Part shown: piece after piece, positions 1-7,737 of the stretch | Numbering within the stretch: the stretch's first letter is position 1 | Layout of the letters: the number at the start of each line of letters is the position of its first letter | Assembly: GCA_002841945.1 (NCBI GenBank) | Contig: PHBI01000008.1 | Location: 20,275 to 84,274, forward strand | Direction: 5' to 3' | DNA length: 64,000 bases | DNA from: Deltaproteobacteria bacterium HGW-Deltaproteobacteria-14 | GTDB lineage: Bacteria; Myxococcota_A; UBA9042; PHBI01 | Made by a program: the position numbers and the translations under genes | Notes under the pieces: model-generated | Seen by the model: only the letters and a program-made list of their open reading frames with translations | Database searches by the model: none | Told to the model about the DNA's origin: nothing

Positions 1-304
1 GCGCCGGGGACAGTCGGTAGAAGAGCTCGACCTCGCCGATCACCTCGGCGGCGACCGCCGCGATCTCGGCGCGCACCGGCGACACCTCGGCGACCCCGGG
101 AGACAGCACCGCGACGTCACCCGGACGCGGCAGGTTGGTCCCAGCGACGAAGGTCACCCGCGGGTCGAGCGTCTCGGGGCGGGTCGCGTCGGCCCGCGCC
201 TCGACCAGGCGCACGTCGCCCCCGCGGGTGGCGAGCGCGTTCGACGCCGCGAGGCCGCTGCGTCCCGCCCCGACCACCGTGAAGCGCACACCGGCGACCT
301 GCAT
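1..304 (-). CDS. murD: UDP-N-acetylmuramoyl-L-alanine--D-glutamate ligase MurD, N-terminal part (cut by window edge)
   Basis: About 101 N-terminal residues are present; the gene runs off the left edge. The protein starts with a Rossmann-type segment (VVGAGRSGLAASNAL, residues about 9-23), then the acidic end of the second strand, LSPGV (about 70) and GEVELFYRL near the cut. These match the substrate-binding first domain of MurD, which adds D-glutamate to UDP-MurNAc-L-Ala in the cytoplasm. The ATP-binding and C-terminal domains lie outside the window. Its ATG overlaps the TGA of the upstream Mur ligase by one base, so the two are translationally coupled. Confidence 0.85.
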   Translation of the reverse strand, partial: MQVAGVRFTVVGAGRSGLAASNALATRGGDVRLVEARADATRPETLDPRVTFVAGTNLPRPGDVAVLSPGVAEVSPVRAEIAAVAAEVIGEVELFYRLSPA

Positions 305-1683
305 CAGCGGGCCTCCGCGTCATTCAGCTCGGCGGCGTAGCGGTCAGCGAGGCGAAAGAGGTCGTCGCCGCCGAAGAAGATGACCTGCTGCCCGACGCCC
401 ACGGTGCGGTGCAGGAACGGGACGATGTCGTCCATCTCGGGGAGGTAAGTCACCTCGGGGCCGCGCGCGCGGATCTTGTCGCACAGGTACGCCGTGTCGA
501 TGCCCGGGATGGGCACCTCGCCCGCGGTGTAGAGCTCGGTGATCACCGTGTGCGTGGCGTCGTGGAAGGCCTCGGCGTAGTCGTCCTGGAGGTAGTTGAT
601 CATCGTGAAGCGGTAGGGCTTGAACACCGCCACGATGGGGCCGTCGTCGCTGGCCGCGGCCTGCAGCACGCGGCGGATGCCGGTCGGGTGGGAGATGTAG
701 TCCTTCACGATGCGGCGGCCGGCGGCGTGGACCACGGTGAAGCGGTTCTCGAGGCCGGCGAAGGTCCCGAGCGCGGCGGCGATGTCCGCGTAGTCGACGC
801 CCAGGTGGAGCGCGGCGGCGGCGGCAGCGATGGCGTTGTCGACGTTGTAGAGGCCGGGCTGGGTCAGCGCGACCTCGCCCAGCGGCGCGCCATGGGAGAC
901 GAGGCTGAAGCGGCCGCCGTGGATGCCGGCCTTGGCGTCGACCCCGCGCACGTCGGCGCCGGGCTCGCGGCCGAAGGTCGTCACCGGCGCCTTCAGCCGG
1001 GCGATGATGGCGCGGGCGCCGGGGTCGTCGTGGTTGACGACCACCCGGGTGAGGCGCGGGTTGGCGTTGAGCGCGGCGACGACGGTGTCCTGCACGTGCT
1101 CGAGGCTGTCGTAGTAGTTCAGGTGGTCGGCCTCGAGGTTGTTCACCACGACGACCGTCGGCCGGACGTTCTTGAGCGAGCCGTCGGACTCGTCGACCTC
1201 GGCGACGATGACGTCGCTGTCGGTGACGCGGGTGTTCTGCTTGCCCATGTTCTCGAGCAGCCCGCCGATGATGAAGCTCGGGCGGCGCCCGGCCTGCTCG
1301 AGGATCCACGTGATGGCGCTCGACACCGTGCCCTTGCCGTGGGTCCCGACCACGCCGACCGCCAGCGGCCGCGTGTCGAGGATGTCGCCGAGGAGCTCCG
1401 AGCGGTGGCGCACCGGGACGCCGCGCTCGCGGGCGGCGACCAGCTCGACGTTGGTCTCGGGGATCGCCGTGGAGTGCACGACCAGGTCGACGCCGTCGAT
1501 GTTGGCGGCGGCGTGACCGATGGTGACGTCGGCGCCGGCCTCGCGCAGCCAGGTCGTCAGCTGCGACTCGCGCACGTCGGAGCCGGAGACGTCGTGGCCG
1601 AGGGCCAAGAGCGCCCGGGCCACGCCCGAGACGCCGATGCCGCCGATGCCGATGAGGTGGATACGGGTCTTCTCTGCCAGCAC
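304..1683 (-). CDS. murC: MurC-type Mur ligase (UDP-N-acetylmuramate--L-alanine ligase family) with an unusual P-loop
   Basis: The 459-residue length is normal for MurC. It has the N-terminal IHLIGIGGIGVSG nucleotide fold (8-20), SGSD (33-36), a P-loop GTHGKGT (113-119), EVDESDGSL and NNLEADHLNYYD in the central domain, and a C-terminal segment FKPYRFT...LYTAGEVPIPG. MurC joins L-alanine to UDP-MurNAc. Two points deviate: the P-loop reads GKGT, as in FolC, rather than GKTT, and the usual GHHPTE stretch is SHPTGI. A GTG start is chosen because GGAGAGGAG lies about nine bases upstream. It is followed directly by murD and is not inside a normal division/cell-wall cluster, so it could be a paralogous Mur ligase (Mpl-like or specialised) rather than the essential MurC. 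Confidence 0.75.
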   Translation of the reverse strand: MLAEKTRIHLIGIGGIGVSGVARALLALGHDVSGSDVRESQLTTWLREAGADVTIGHAAANIDGVDLVVHSTAIPETNVELVAARERGVPVRHRSELLGDILDTRPLAVGVVGTHGKGTVSSAITWILEQAGRRPSFIIGGLLENMGKQNTRVTDSDVIVAEVDESDGSLKNVRPTVVVVNNLEADHLNYYDSLEHVQDTVVAALNANPRLTRVVVNHDDPGARAIIARLKAPVTTFGREPGADVRGVDAKAGIHGGRFSLVSHGAPLGEVALTQPGLYNVDNAIAAAAAALHLGVDYADIAAALGTFAGLENRFTVVHAAGRRIVKDYISHPTGIRRVLQAAASDDGPIVAVFKPYRFTMINYLQDDYAEAFHDATHTVITELYTAGEVPIPGIDTAYLCDKIRARGPEVTYLPEMDDIVPFLHRTVGVGQQVIFFGGDDLFRLADRYAAELNDAEAR

Positions 1684-1793
1684 GGTGCGTCTCCTCTCCC
1701 AGGCTCGGCGCGCATCATTTCAGGGTCCGATCCCAGGGACAACTAATCTGCGCGCCCACTTCCCACAGTAGGTCAGGCGCGCGTCGCGTCCCC

Positions 1794-1830
1794 CCGCCGG
1801 GCTGATCCGACGTGACGGTCAGCCCGGCGG
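1794..1830 (-). terminator. Hairpin terminator after the HEAT-repeat lipoprotein gene
   Basis: A perfect 12-bp stem (CCGCCGGGCTGA with its complement at 1819-1830) encloses a 13-base loop. It lies 26 bases past the stop of the lipoprotein gene and upstream of the Mur ligase gene. There is no clear U-tract, as is common in very GC-rich genomes. Confidence 0.65.
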
Positions 1831-1856
1831 TCGCGCCAGGGCGTCGGGGACGCCCC

Positions 1857-2840
1857 TCAGGGGCCGCCGTCGCGCCCCCCCGCGAGCTTGGCCCGCGCCT
1901 GCTTGGCGGCCTCGCGGGCGATCTCGCGGAGCGCGACGTTGGGGTGGCCGGTGGCCAGGTTGTCGAGGTAGCGCAGGGCCACCTCCCCGCCGATGTCGCC
2001 GAGGGCGTGGATGGCGACCAGGTGTCGCTCCTCGTTGGGGCCGTCGGTCATCTTCACGAGCGCCCGGACGACCTCCTCGCGGCCGTCGCCCAGCAAGCCC
2101 AGGGCCGCCCCGGCGCGCAGCGTGACCAGCGGCTCGTCGTCGGCGGTCAGCCGCGCGAGGTCGTCGACCGCCGCCTTCAGCCCGCGCTCGCCGGCCTCGG
2201 ACGCCGCCTCGATGAGGATCCCGGCGTGCTCGTCGTGGGCGAGGGCGTCGAGGACCTCGGCGTCGGTGGCGTGGCGCATGCGGATCTGCCCGTTGAGCGC
2301 CCGGGCCGCCCGCCGCGCCACCGTCGCGATCGCCGCCTCGAGCCGCTCGCGCCACGGCGCCGCGTCAACGCCCCCGAAGGGCTGCACCTCCGCCAGCTCG
2401 ATCCGGTAGGTGTCCTCGTCCTTGCCCTCCCCCGGGCAGCGCACCTCGGCGTTCACCACCGCGCGCGCCTCGCCCGCGTCGGCGTCGATCACCGGCCGCC
2501 CGTTCCGCACGAGCCCATACCCGAGCACCACCTCGCCGGTACAGGCGCCGACCTCGCCGTCGGGCGCCCGCGTGAACGCGTCGTCGGCGAAGAACGCGGC
2601 GCTGACGAGCTCGGCGCCGCGCTCGGGCACCCCGGCCGGGCGCACGTCGGGCGGGGTCATGTCGCCAAAGCGCAGGTCGGACAGCCGCGGCGCGGGAGCG
2701 TGGCGGCCCGAGGGCGGCGTGACGCTGCCGGTGTCGGCCCCGGGCGGGGCGCTCGACGCCGGGGTGTCTCCGCCGCGGCACGCGCCGGGGGCGAACATCA
2801 GGAGGACCAGGGAGACCGCGCTGGGGCCGAGACGGAGCAT
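1857..2840 (-). CDS. HEAT-repeat lipoprotein
   Basis: A 327-residue protein starting with a lipoprotein signal (MLRLGPSAVSLVLLMFAPGAC, lipobox PGAC with the lipidated Cys at about 21). A longer upstream frame exists but only this ATG places a signal peptide at the N-terminus. After a Pro/Ser-rich linker there is a domain with two cysteines of unknown type, then from about residue 190 repeated helical pairs (ALGLLGDGREEVVRALVKM, AIHALGDIGGEVALRYL) typical of HEAT repeats. HEAT repeats act as protein-binding scaffolds; the protein probably sits on the periplasmic face of an envelope membrane. No enzymatic motif is visible. It is divergent from the hydrolase gene at 2944. Confidence 0.75.
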   Translation of the reverse strand: MLRLGPSAVSLVLLMFAPGACRGGDTPASSAPPGADTGSVTPPSGRHAPAPRLSDLRFGDMTPPDVRPAGVPERGAELVSAAFFADDAFTRAPDGEVGACTGEVVLGYGLVRNGRPVIDADAGEARAVVNAEVRCPGEGKDEDTYRIELAEVQPFGGVDAAPWRERLEAAIATVARRAARALNGQIRMRHATDAEVLDALAHDEHAGILIEAASEAGERGLKAAVDDLARLTADDEPLVTLRAGAALGLLGDGREEVVRALVKMTDGPNEERHLVAIHALGDIGGEVALRYLDNLATGHPNVALREIAREAAKQARAKLAGGRDGGP

Positions 2841-2943
2841 CTCACGATGGTGCCGCCCCCGCCGCCTCGCGTCGAGCCCGAAGCGGCCGAGCGCGCCGGG
2901 GCAGCCCTTGCCGGCCTCCCTCCGAGCGCCCATAATCGCGGCC

Positions 2944-4203
2944 GTGATCCCACCCATCGGCCGCTGGGTCGCCGTCCCCCCGGACGACGCGCTCCCCGCC
3001 CTCACGACGCGTCGCGCGGACGCCGAGGTGGACCCGACGACCCTCGGGATGCGCCCCGACGACATCGACGCCATCTGGCAGGGCGCCGTCGACCTCTATC
3101 GGAGCCGCACCCAGCCCGCCGTGGCCCTGTGCGTGCGCCACCGCGGCCAGGTCATCGTCGACCGCGCCATCGGCCACGTCCGCGGCAACGCGCCAGGCGC
3201 CACCGGGCCCCCGGGGCCCCTCGCCACCCCCGACACGCCGTTCTGCATCTTCTCGGCGTCCAAGGCGGTGACCGCCCTGCTGATGCACGAGCTCGACGCG
3301 CGCGACGCCCTGCGCCTCGACGACCCGGTCGCCGAGTACATCCCCGAGTTCGCCGCGCACAAGAAGGGCTGGGTGACCCTGCGTCACCTCCTCAACCACC
3401 GCGCCGGCATCCCCGCCGTCCCCCTCGAGTACGATCCCCTCGCCCTCGCCGGGGAGTGGGATCGCATCATCGCGCTCCTGTGCGCTCAGAAGCCGGTCAG
3501 CGTCGCCGGTCGCCGCCTCGCCTATCACGCCATCAGCGGCGGCTTCATCCTCGCCGAGGCCGCTCAGCGCGCCACCGGAGAGCGGATCGAGGCCATGTTG
3601 CAGCGCATGATTTCTGGTCCGTTAGGTCTGGATATGGCCTATGGAATCAGTGCAGAGCGTATCGACGCAGTCGCAGAAAACGCCTACACGGGGCTCCCCG
3701 TGCCGTTCCCGATCTCGCGCATCATCAAGCGATCTCTCGGCCTGTCGATGGCCGACGTCGTCGACGCGTCGAACGACCCTCGATTCTACACCTCGGTGGT
3801 CCCGTCGGGGAACGTCGTGACGACCGCCGACGGGCTCTCGCGCTTCTTCCAGCTGCTCCTCGACGAGGGAGCGGCGGGCGGCGTCCAGGTGCTCGGCCGG
3901 CGGGCTGTGCGGCGCGCCCGGGTGGAGTCGGCCTACCTCGAGCTCGACCTGACCCTCGGCATCCCGCTGCGCTACGGGCAGGGGCTGATGCTCGGGTCGC
4001 ACCCCTTCAGCATGTACGGTCCCGGCACCCGCAAGGCCTTCGGCCACTACGGCTTCGTCACCGTCATCGGCTGGGCCGACCCCGAGCGGGACCTCGCCGC
4101 CGCCGTGATGACGAGCGGCAAGCCCATCGTCGCGAGCCACTACCTCGCGCTGTGGCGCCTCTTGAGCGCCATCGCGCGGCGGGTGCCCAAGCACGGGGGG
4201 TGA
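2944..4203 (+). CDS. Beta-lactamase-family serine hydrolase (class C / EstB-like)
   Basis: About 419 residues. The SxxK nucleophile motif is FSASKAVTALLM, the second motif is YHAISGGFILAE (the YHA form seen in EstB-like esterases rather than the YxN of true beta-lactamases), and a C-terminal GHYGFVTVIGWADPE stands in for the KTG/HxG motif. LLNHRAGIP is the usual serine hydrolase signature. The family includes esterases, D-aminopeptidases and carboxypeptidase-like enzymes; the substrate cannot be read. The GTG at 2944 is a provisional start with no strong ribosome site; an ATG at about 3050 is an alternative. No signal peptide is evident, so it may be cytoplasmic. Bases 3610-3680 are noticeably lower in G+C than the rest. 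Confidence 0.8.
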   Translation: MIPPIGRWVAVPPDDALPALTTRRADAEVDPTTLGMRPDDIDAIWQGAVDLYRSRTQPAVALCVRHRGQVIVDRAIGHVRGNAPGATGPPGPLATPDTPFCIFSASKAVTALLMHELDARDALRLDDPVAEYIPEFAAHKKGWVTLRHLLNHRAGIPAVPLEYDPLALAGEWDRIIALLCAQKPVSVAGRRLAYHAISGGFILAEAAQRATGERIEAMLQRMISGPLGLDMAYGISAERIDAVAENAYTGLPVPFPISRIIKRSLGLSMADVVDASNDPRFYTSVVPSGNVVTTADGLSRFFQLLLDEGAAGGVQVLGRRAVRRARVESAYLELDLTLGIPLRYGQGLMLGSHPFSMYGPGTRKAFGHYGFVTVIGWADPERDLAAAVMTSGKPIVASHYLALWRLLSAIARRVPKHGG

Positions 4204-4481
4204 TCGTCAGAGGTTCTCGGTCGTCACGAGCACGGGATCATCGGCGCGCGCCGGGACGTCGGTCCAGGCCGTCGCGGGCTGGGACGCCGGCCGCGTCGGC
4301 GACAGCGCGCCGCGGCCGGAGCCTCCGGAGGCGGCGGGCGGGCTTTGAATCTAGTGTCTTAGGCCCGGCCGCCGACTTCCGTTGACGACGCCGTGGGCCG
4401 GTGCTACCGCCCTGTGCCAGGCTCCGCACGGCGCATGCGCCAGGTGGCCGGCGGTCGTGCTGGGCACTGCCAGAGAAGAAC

Positions 4482-5273
4482 ATGGACGCCTTCAGCCCAG
4501 ACCCCTGGGTTCAGAGTCAGTCATCGTTCGTAGACCTCTACGACCTCGCCTTCGGGTACCGCGACTTCGCCGCCGAGGCGTCGTTCCTGGCCAAGGCCGC
4601 CCAGCTGTGGGGTGACCACGCGCCGCGCCGGGTCATCGAGTGGGCCGCCGGTCCCGGCCGCCACCTCGCCGCCTTCGCCGCGCGCGGGGCGGAGGTGGTC
4701 GCCGTCGACCTGTCCAGCGAGATGCTGTCGCTGGCGGCGCGAACGATCCACGGCGACGGCCGCGCGACGCTGCTCCTCGGGGACATGTGCGAAGTGACCG
4801 TCACCCCCCCGGCGGACCTCGGCTTCACCATGCTGTCGTCGATCCACGGGCTGGCGAGCGAGGCCGACCTGCTCGCCCACCTCGCGGCCGCGGCGCGGTC
4901 GCTCAAGGAGGGCGCGATCTACGTCATCGAGGCGACCCACCCCCGGGATCTCGAGCCCGACGGTGGCTGGGCGACCGCCTGGCACATCCGCGCCGGCGAG
5001 GACGAGGTCTACGCGCGCTTCACCCTCGATCTCGCGCGCCGCGACGGTCCTCATGTCCCCGCCGCCGTCGAGCTGCGTGGCCGCCTCGCCGGGGTCGTCA
5101 CCGACCACAGCATCGAGATGGCGTGGCTCGTGCCGGACCTCGACGGCTGGCGGTCGCTCGTCGAGGCGACGCCTGGCCTGACCTTGGTCGCCGCCCTCGG
5201 TGGCCTCGACGTGACGCTGGCGCACACCGCCACGAACGCGTGGCGCCTCGTGCTGGTCCTCCGCCGCGACTGA
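4482..5273 (+). CDS. Class I SAM-dependent methyltransferase
   Basis: A 263-residue cytoplasmic protein. Motif I reads IEWAAGPGRHLAAFAARGAEVVAVDLS (about 48-74), so SAM binding is clear, followed by a DM...LGFTMLSSIHGLAS post-motif region typical of small-molecule methyltransferases. The start at 4482 is preceded by AGAGAAG; upstream residues in frame are not protein-like. The C-terminal half (PDGGWATAWHI...TDHSIEMAW) resembles the lid of methyltransferases acting on small metabolites. The substrate is unknown. It stands alone, converging on the barrel-protein gene at 5372. Confidence 0.8.
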   Translation: MDAFSPDPWVQSQSSFVDLYDLAFGYRDFAAEASFLAKAAQLWGDHAPRRVIEWAAGPGRHLAAFAARGAEVVAVDLSSEMLSLAARTIHGDGRATLLLGDMCEVTVTPPADLGFTMLSSIHGLASEADLLAHLAAAARSLKEGAIYVIEATHPRDLEPDGGWATAWHIRAGEDEVYARFTLDLARRDGPHVPAAVELRGRLAGVVTDHSIEMAWLVPDLDGWRSLVEATPGLTLVAALGGLDVTLAHTATNAWRLVLVLRRD

Positions 5274-5277
5274 CGCC

Positions 5278-5298
5278 CGCGTGCGGCCGGCGCACGCG
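5278..5298 (+). terminator. Hairpin after the methyltransferase gene
   Basis: An 8-bp perfect stem (CGCGTGCG paired with CGCACGCG) with a five-base loop begins five bases after the stop codon. It is a likely transcription terminator, without a U-tract. Confidence 0.5.
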
Positions 5299-5371
5299 GC
5301 CCCGAGAGGCTGCGGCGCGCGCCACGGCCACCCGGGGCGCGCGTCGTCGCCGCGCCCCCGGTGGGGGACCG

Positions 5372-5911
5372 TCAGAGGTTCTCGGCCATCACGAGGAACG
5401 GGACCGCCAGCATGCGCAGGACGTCGATCCCGGCGGTCACGCGCAGGTCGTGCTCCGCGCCGTGCCCAGCGGTCAGCAGCTGGTAGCCGCCCTCGATGCG
5501 GAACACCCCGTAGAAGAGATCGGTCCCGACCACGACGCGCATCCCGCCGCCGAGGTCGCCATCCGCCGAGCCGAGCACCCCGCGCAGGCCGACCGACGCG
5601 CCGAAGTGGACGCTCGGCAGGTACCCGATGTCCGCCCCGATCAAGAAGAAGTGGCTGTCGCCGCCTCCCTCGAAGCCGTAGCCGAGCATCAGCGTCATCA
5701 GCGTCTGCGCGTCGGGGTTGAGGACCTGGATGTTCGGCAGGATGTCCACGGCCCCCACCACGTCCCGCTCGGGGTCGACGTGCCACACGGCGCCGCCGGT
5801 GACGCGGATCCCCGGGATCGGGACGATGTCGCCCGCGCGCGCCGGCGGGGCGCTCGTAGCCAGGGCGAGGAGGGCGGCGACCAGCGGCAGGGTCCGGTGG
5901 GGGCGGAGCAT
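5372..5911 (-). CDS. Small exported beta-barrel-like protein
   Basis: A 179-residue protein with a signal peptide (MLRPHRTLPLVAALLALATS...ARA, cleavage near residue 28). The mature part alternates short amphipathic strands with glycine turns (LMTLMLGYGFEGGG, FFLIGADIGYLPS, VHFGASVGLRGVL, MRVVVGTDLFYG, FRIEGGYQLL), the pattern of a small outer-membrane barrel. There is no terminal aromatic residue of the usual type, which leaves the location uncertain. It is divergent from the tetraheme lipoprotein gene at 6041, and the two may share a control region. Confidence 0.55.
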   Translation of the reverse strand: MLRPHRTLPLVAALLALATSAPPARAGDIVPIPGIRVTGGAVWHVDPERDVVGAVDILPNIQVLNPDAQTLMTLMLGYGFEGGGDSHFFLIGADIGYLPSVHFGASVGLRGVLGSADGDLGGGMRVVVGTDLFYGVFRIEGGYQLLTAGHGAEHDLRVTAGIDVLRMLAVPFLVMAENL

Positions 5912-6040
5912 GGTGACCTCGATTGTTCCAGCCCCTCGACGATACCAGGTTTTCGCGGCGCGGGGGCGAGGGGCGAGTCTCCCCCCGAGGGACGTGAACC
6001 ATTGACCCTGTGCGCAGGTGCCGCCTACCTTCCCGGGACC

Positions 6041-7684
6041 ATGATCCGCATCCACACGCCGCTCGCCGCCCTCTCGCCCCTGCTCGCCATCGCCGCGCTC
6101 GCCAGCGGCTGCCCGAGCGCGACCCCCGAGGCCCGCGACGCCGCCCCCGCCGCCCCGGCGCACGCCGCGAGCGGCGAGGCGACGCTGTTTCTGATGGCCG
6201 ACATCCGCGGCGTCCTGCGCCCCTGCGGCTGCACGGTCGACCTACAGAAGGGGGGCTTCGACCGGCTCGCGCCCTACCTCGCGAAGGAGCGCGAGCGCCA
6301 CCCCGACGCCAAGCTCCTGCACGCCGGGCCCATCTTCTTCGAGGAGGGGCACGTCGAGGCGGACAAGCGAGCGCAGCGCGTGCGGCAGGCGGAGGTCGCG
6401 GCGGATCTGGTGGCTCGGGTCGGCGTGGACGTCGCGGCGGCGACGGCGGCGGACGCCGCGGCGTCGGACGGCAAGCTCAAGGCGCTCGGCGAGCGCGCGC
6501 ACCTGACGCTGACGGCCGCCAACCTGCGGCTGGAGGCCGACCCCGGTCTGAGCGCGTTCGAGGTGCGCACGATCGGGGGCATACGGATCGGGATCTTCGC
6601 GCTGGCCTCCCCGGAGGAGGCCGAGCACCTCGGCGCGCGCGGGCTCATCGAGGAGCCGACGGCCGCGGCGACGCGGACGGTCGCGGCGCTGGCCGACCGG
6701 GCGGACGTCGTGCTGCTGCTGAGCGGGCTCGGGCTGCGGGAGACGAAGCGCCTGGTGCGCAAGGTCGCGGGGATTCACTTCGCGGTGGTCGGCGGGATGG
6801 GCGAGCACCCGGCGGTCAGCGAGGAGGCGGAGCTGGTCGGCGACACGCGGGTCATGCAGTTTCACCGCGAGGGTCGCTTCGTGGGGCGGCTCACCCTCGC
6901 GCTGGTCGCCGGCAAGACCGCGTTCGTGGACGCGAGCCAGGCCAGCCCGGCCGAGCTGGCGGAGCTCGACGCCCGCGTCGCCCGGCTCGAGCAGAGCCTC
7001 GCCGGGTGGGAGGCCAAGGGCGACGGCACCGAGCGGGAGGTGCGCTCGGCGCGCCACCACCTCGCGAGCCTCAAGGACGAGCGGAACAAGCTGGCGGCGC
7101 GCAAGATCGAGGTCCCGCGCGACCAGAGCAGCTTCTCGTTCACGCTGACGCCGCTGAACTGGGACCTGCCTCAGGACCCCGATCTGCTCGCCATCATGGA
7201 CGCCTTCGAGCAGGAGCTGGCGAAGATCAACGTCGCCAACGCCGGGACCCTCCCGGCGCCGAAGGAGGGCGAGGCCTACTACGTCGGCGCGGCGAAGTGC
7301 TTCGACTGCCACGAGGGGCCGGAGAGGTTCTGGAAGCAGGACCGCCACCACGACGCGTGGGCGACCCTCGAGCGCGACAACAAGACCTTCGACACCGAGT
7401 GCGTCAGCTGCCACGTGACCGGCTACGGCAAGGCCGGCGGCAGCCTCGTCGGCCAGGTGAAGGGGCGCACGGCGGTGCAGTGCGAGGCGTGCCACGGGCC
7501 GGGCTCGCTGCACGTGAAGGACTCGAAGAAGGCGTCGATCAACGGCCACCCGACCGCCGAGGTGTGCCAGGGCTGTCACAACAAGCACCACTCGCCGGAG
7601 TTCGACTTCGCCGTCTACAAGCCCAAGCTCATGGTGCCCGGCCACGGCCTGCCGCCGCTGCCGGACGAGGACGACGACGAGTAG
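6041..7684 (+). CDS. Tetraheme c-type cytochrome lipoprotein with degenerate metallophosphatase-like N-terminal domain
   Basis: A 547-residue protein with a lipoprotein signal (lipobox ASGC, Cys24). Residues about 45-300 resemble the 5'-nucleotidase/metallophosphatase fold often fused to multiheme cytochromes (LMADIRGVLRPCGC, KGGFDRLAPYL, VVGGMGEHP). The usual DxH metal ligands read DIR, and the later Asp-rich motif reads HAGPIF, so catalysis is doubtful. A coiled-coil segment follows (about 305-355). The C-terminal part carries four CxxCH heme sites at residues 420, 454, 481 and 509 and ends in an acidic tail. It probably moves electrons in the periplasm while anchored to a membrane. It stands alone, divergent from a small barrel-like protein. 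Confidence 0.8.
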   Translation: MIRIHTPLAALSPLLAIAALASGCPSATPEARDAAPAAPAHAASGEATLFLMADIRGVLRPCGCTVDLQKGGFDRLAPYLAKERERHPDAKLLHAGPIFFEEGHVEADKRAQRVRQAEVAADLVARVGVDVAAATAADAAASDGKLKALGERAHLTLTAANLRLEADPGLSAFEVRTIGGIRIGIFALASPEEAEHLGARGLIEEPTAAATRTVAALADRADVVLLLSGLGLRETKRLVRKVAGIHFAVVGGMGEHPAVSEEAELVGDTRVMQFHREGRFVGRLTLALVAGKTAFVDASQASPAELAELDARVARLEQSLAGWEAKGDGTEREVRSARHHLASLKDERNKLAARKIEVPRDQSSFSFTLTPLNWDLPQDPDLLAIMDAFEQELAKINVANAGTLPAPKEGEAYYVGAAKCFDCHEGPERFWKQDRHHDAWATLERDNKTFDTECVSCHVTGYGKAGGSLVGQVKGRTAVQCEACHGPGSLHVKDSKKASINGHPTAEVCQGCHNKHHSPEFDFAVYKPKLMVPGHGLPPLPDEDDDE

Positions 7685-7737
7685 CGGCCTCGGCCCGGAC
7701 CGCCAGGGCTGACGGAGCCCAGCGCGCGGAGCCTGGG

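Noticed and set aside
1812..4385. A long plus-strand open frame covering the HEAT lipoprotein and hydrolase genes
   Set aside because: Composition is Arg/Pro/Ala filler and it is out of frame with the recognisable hydrolase motifs.
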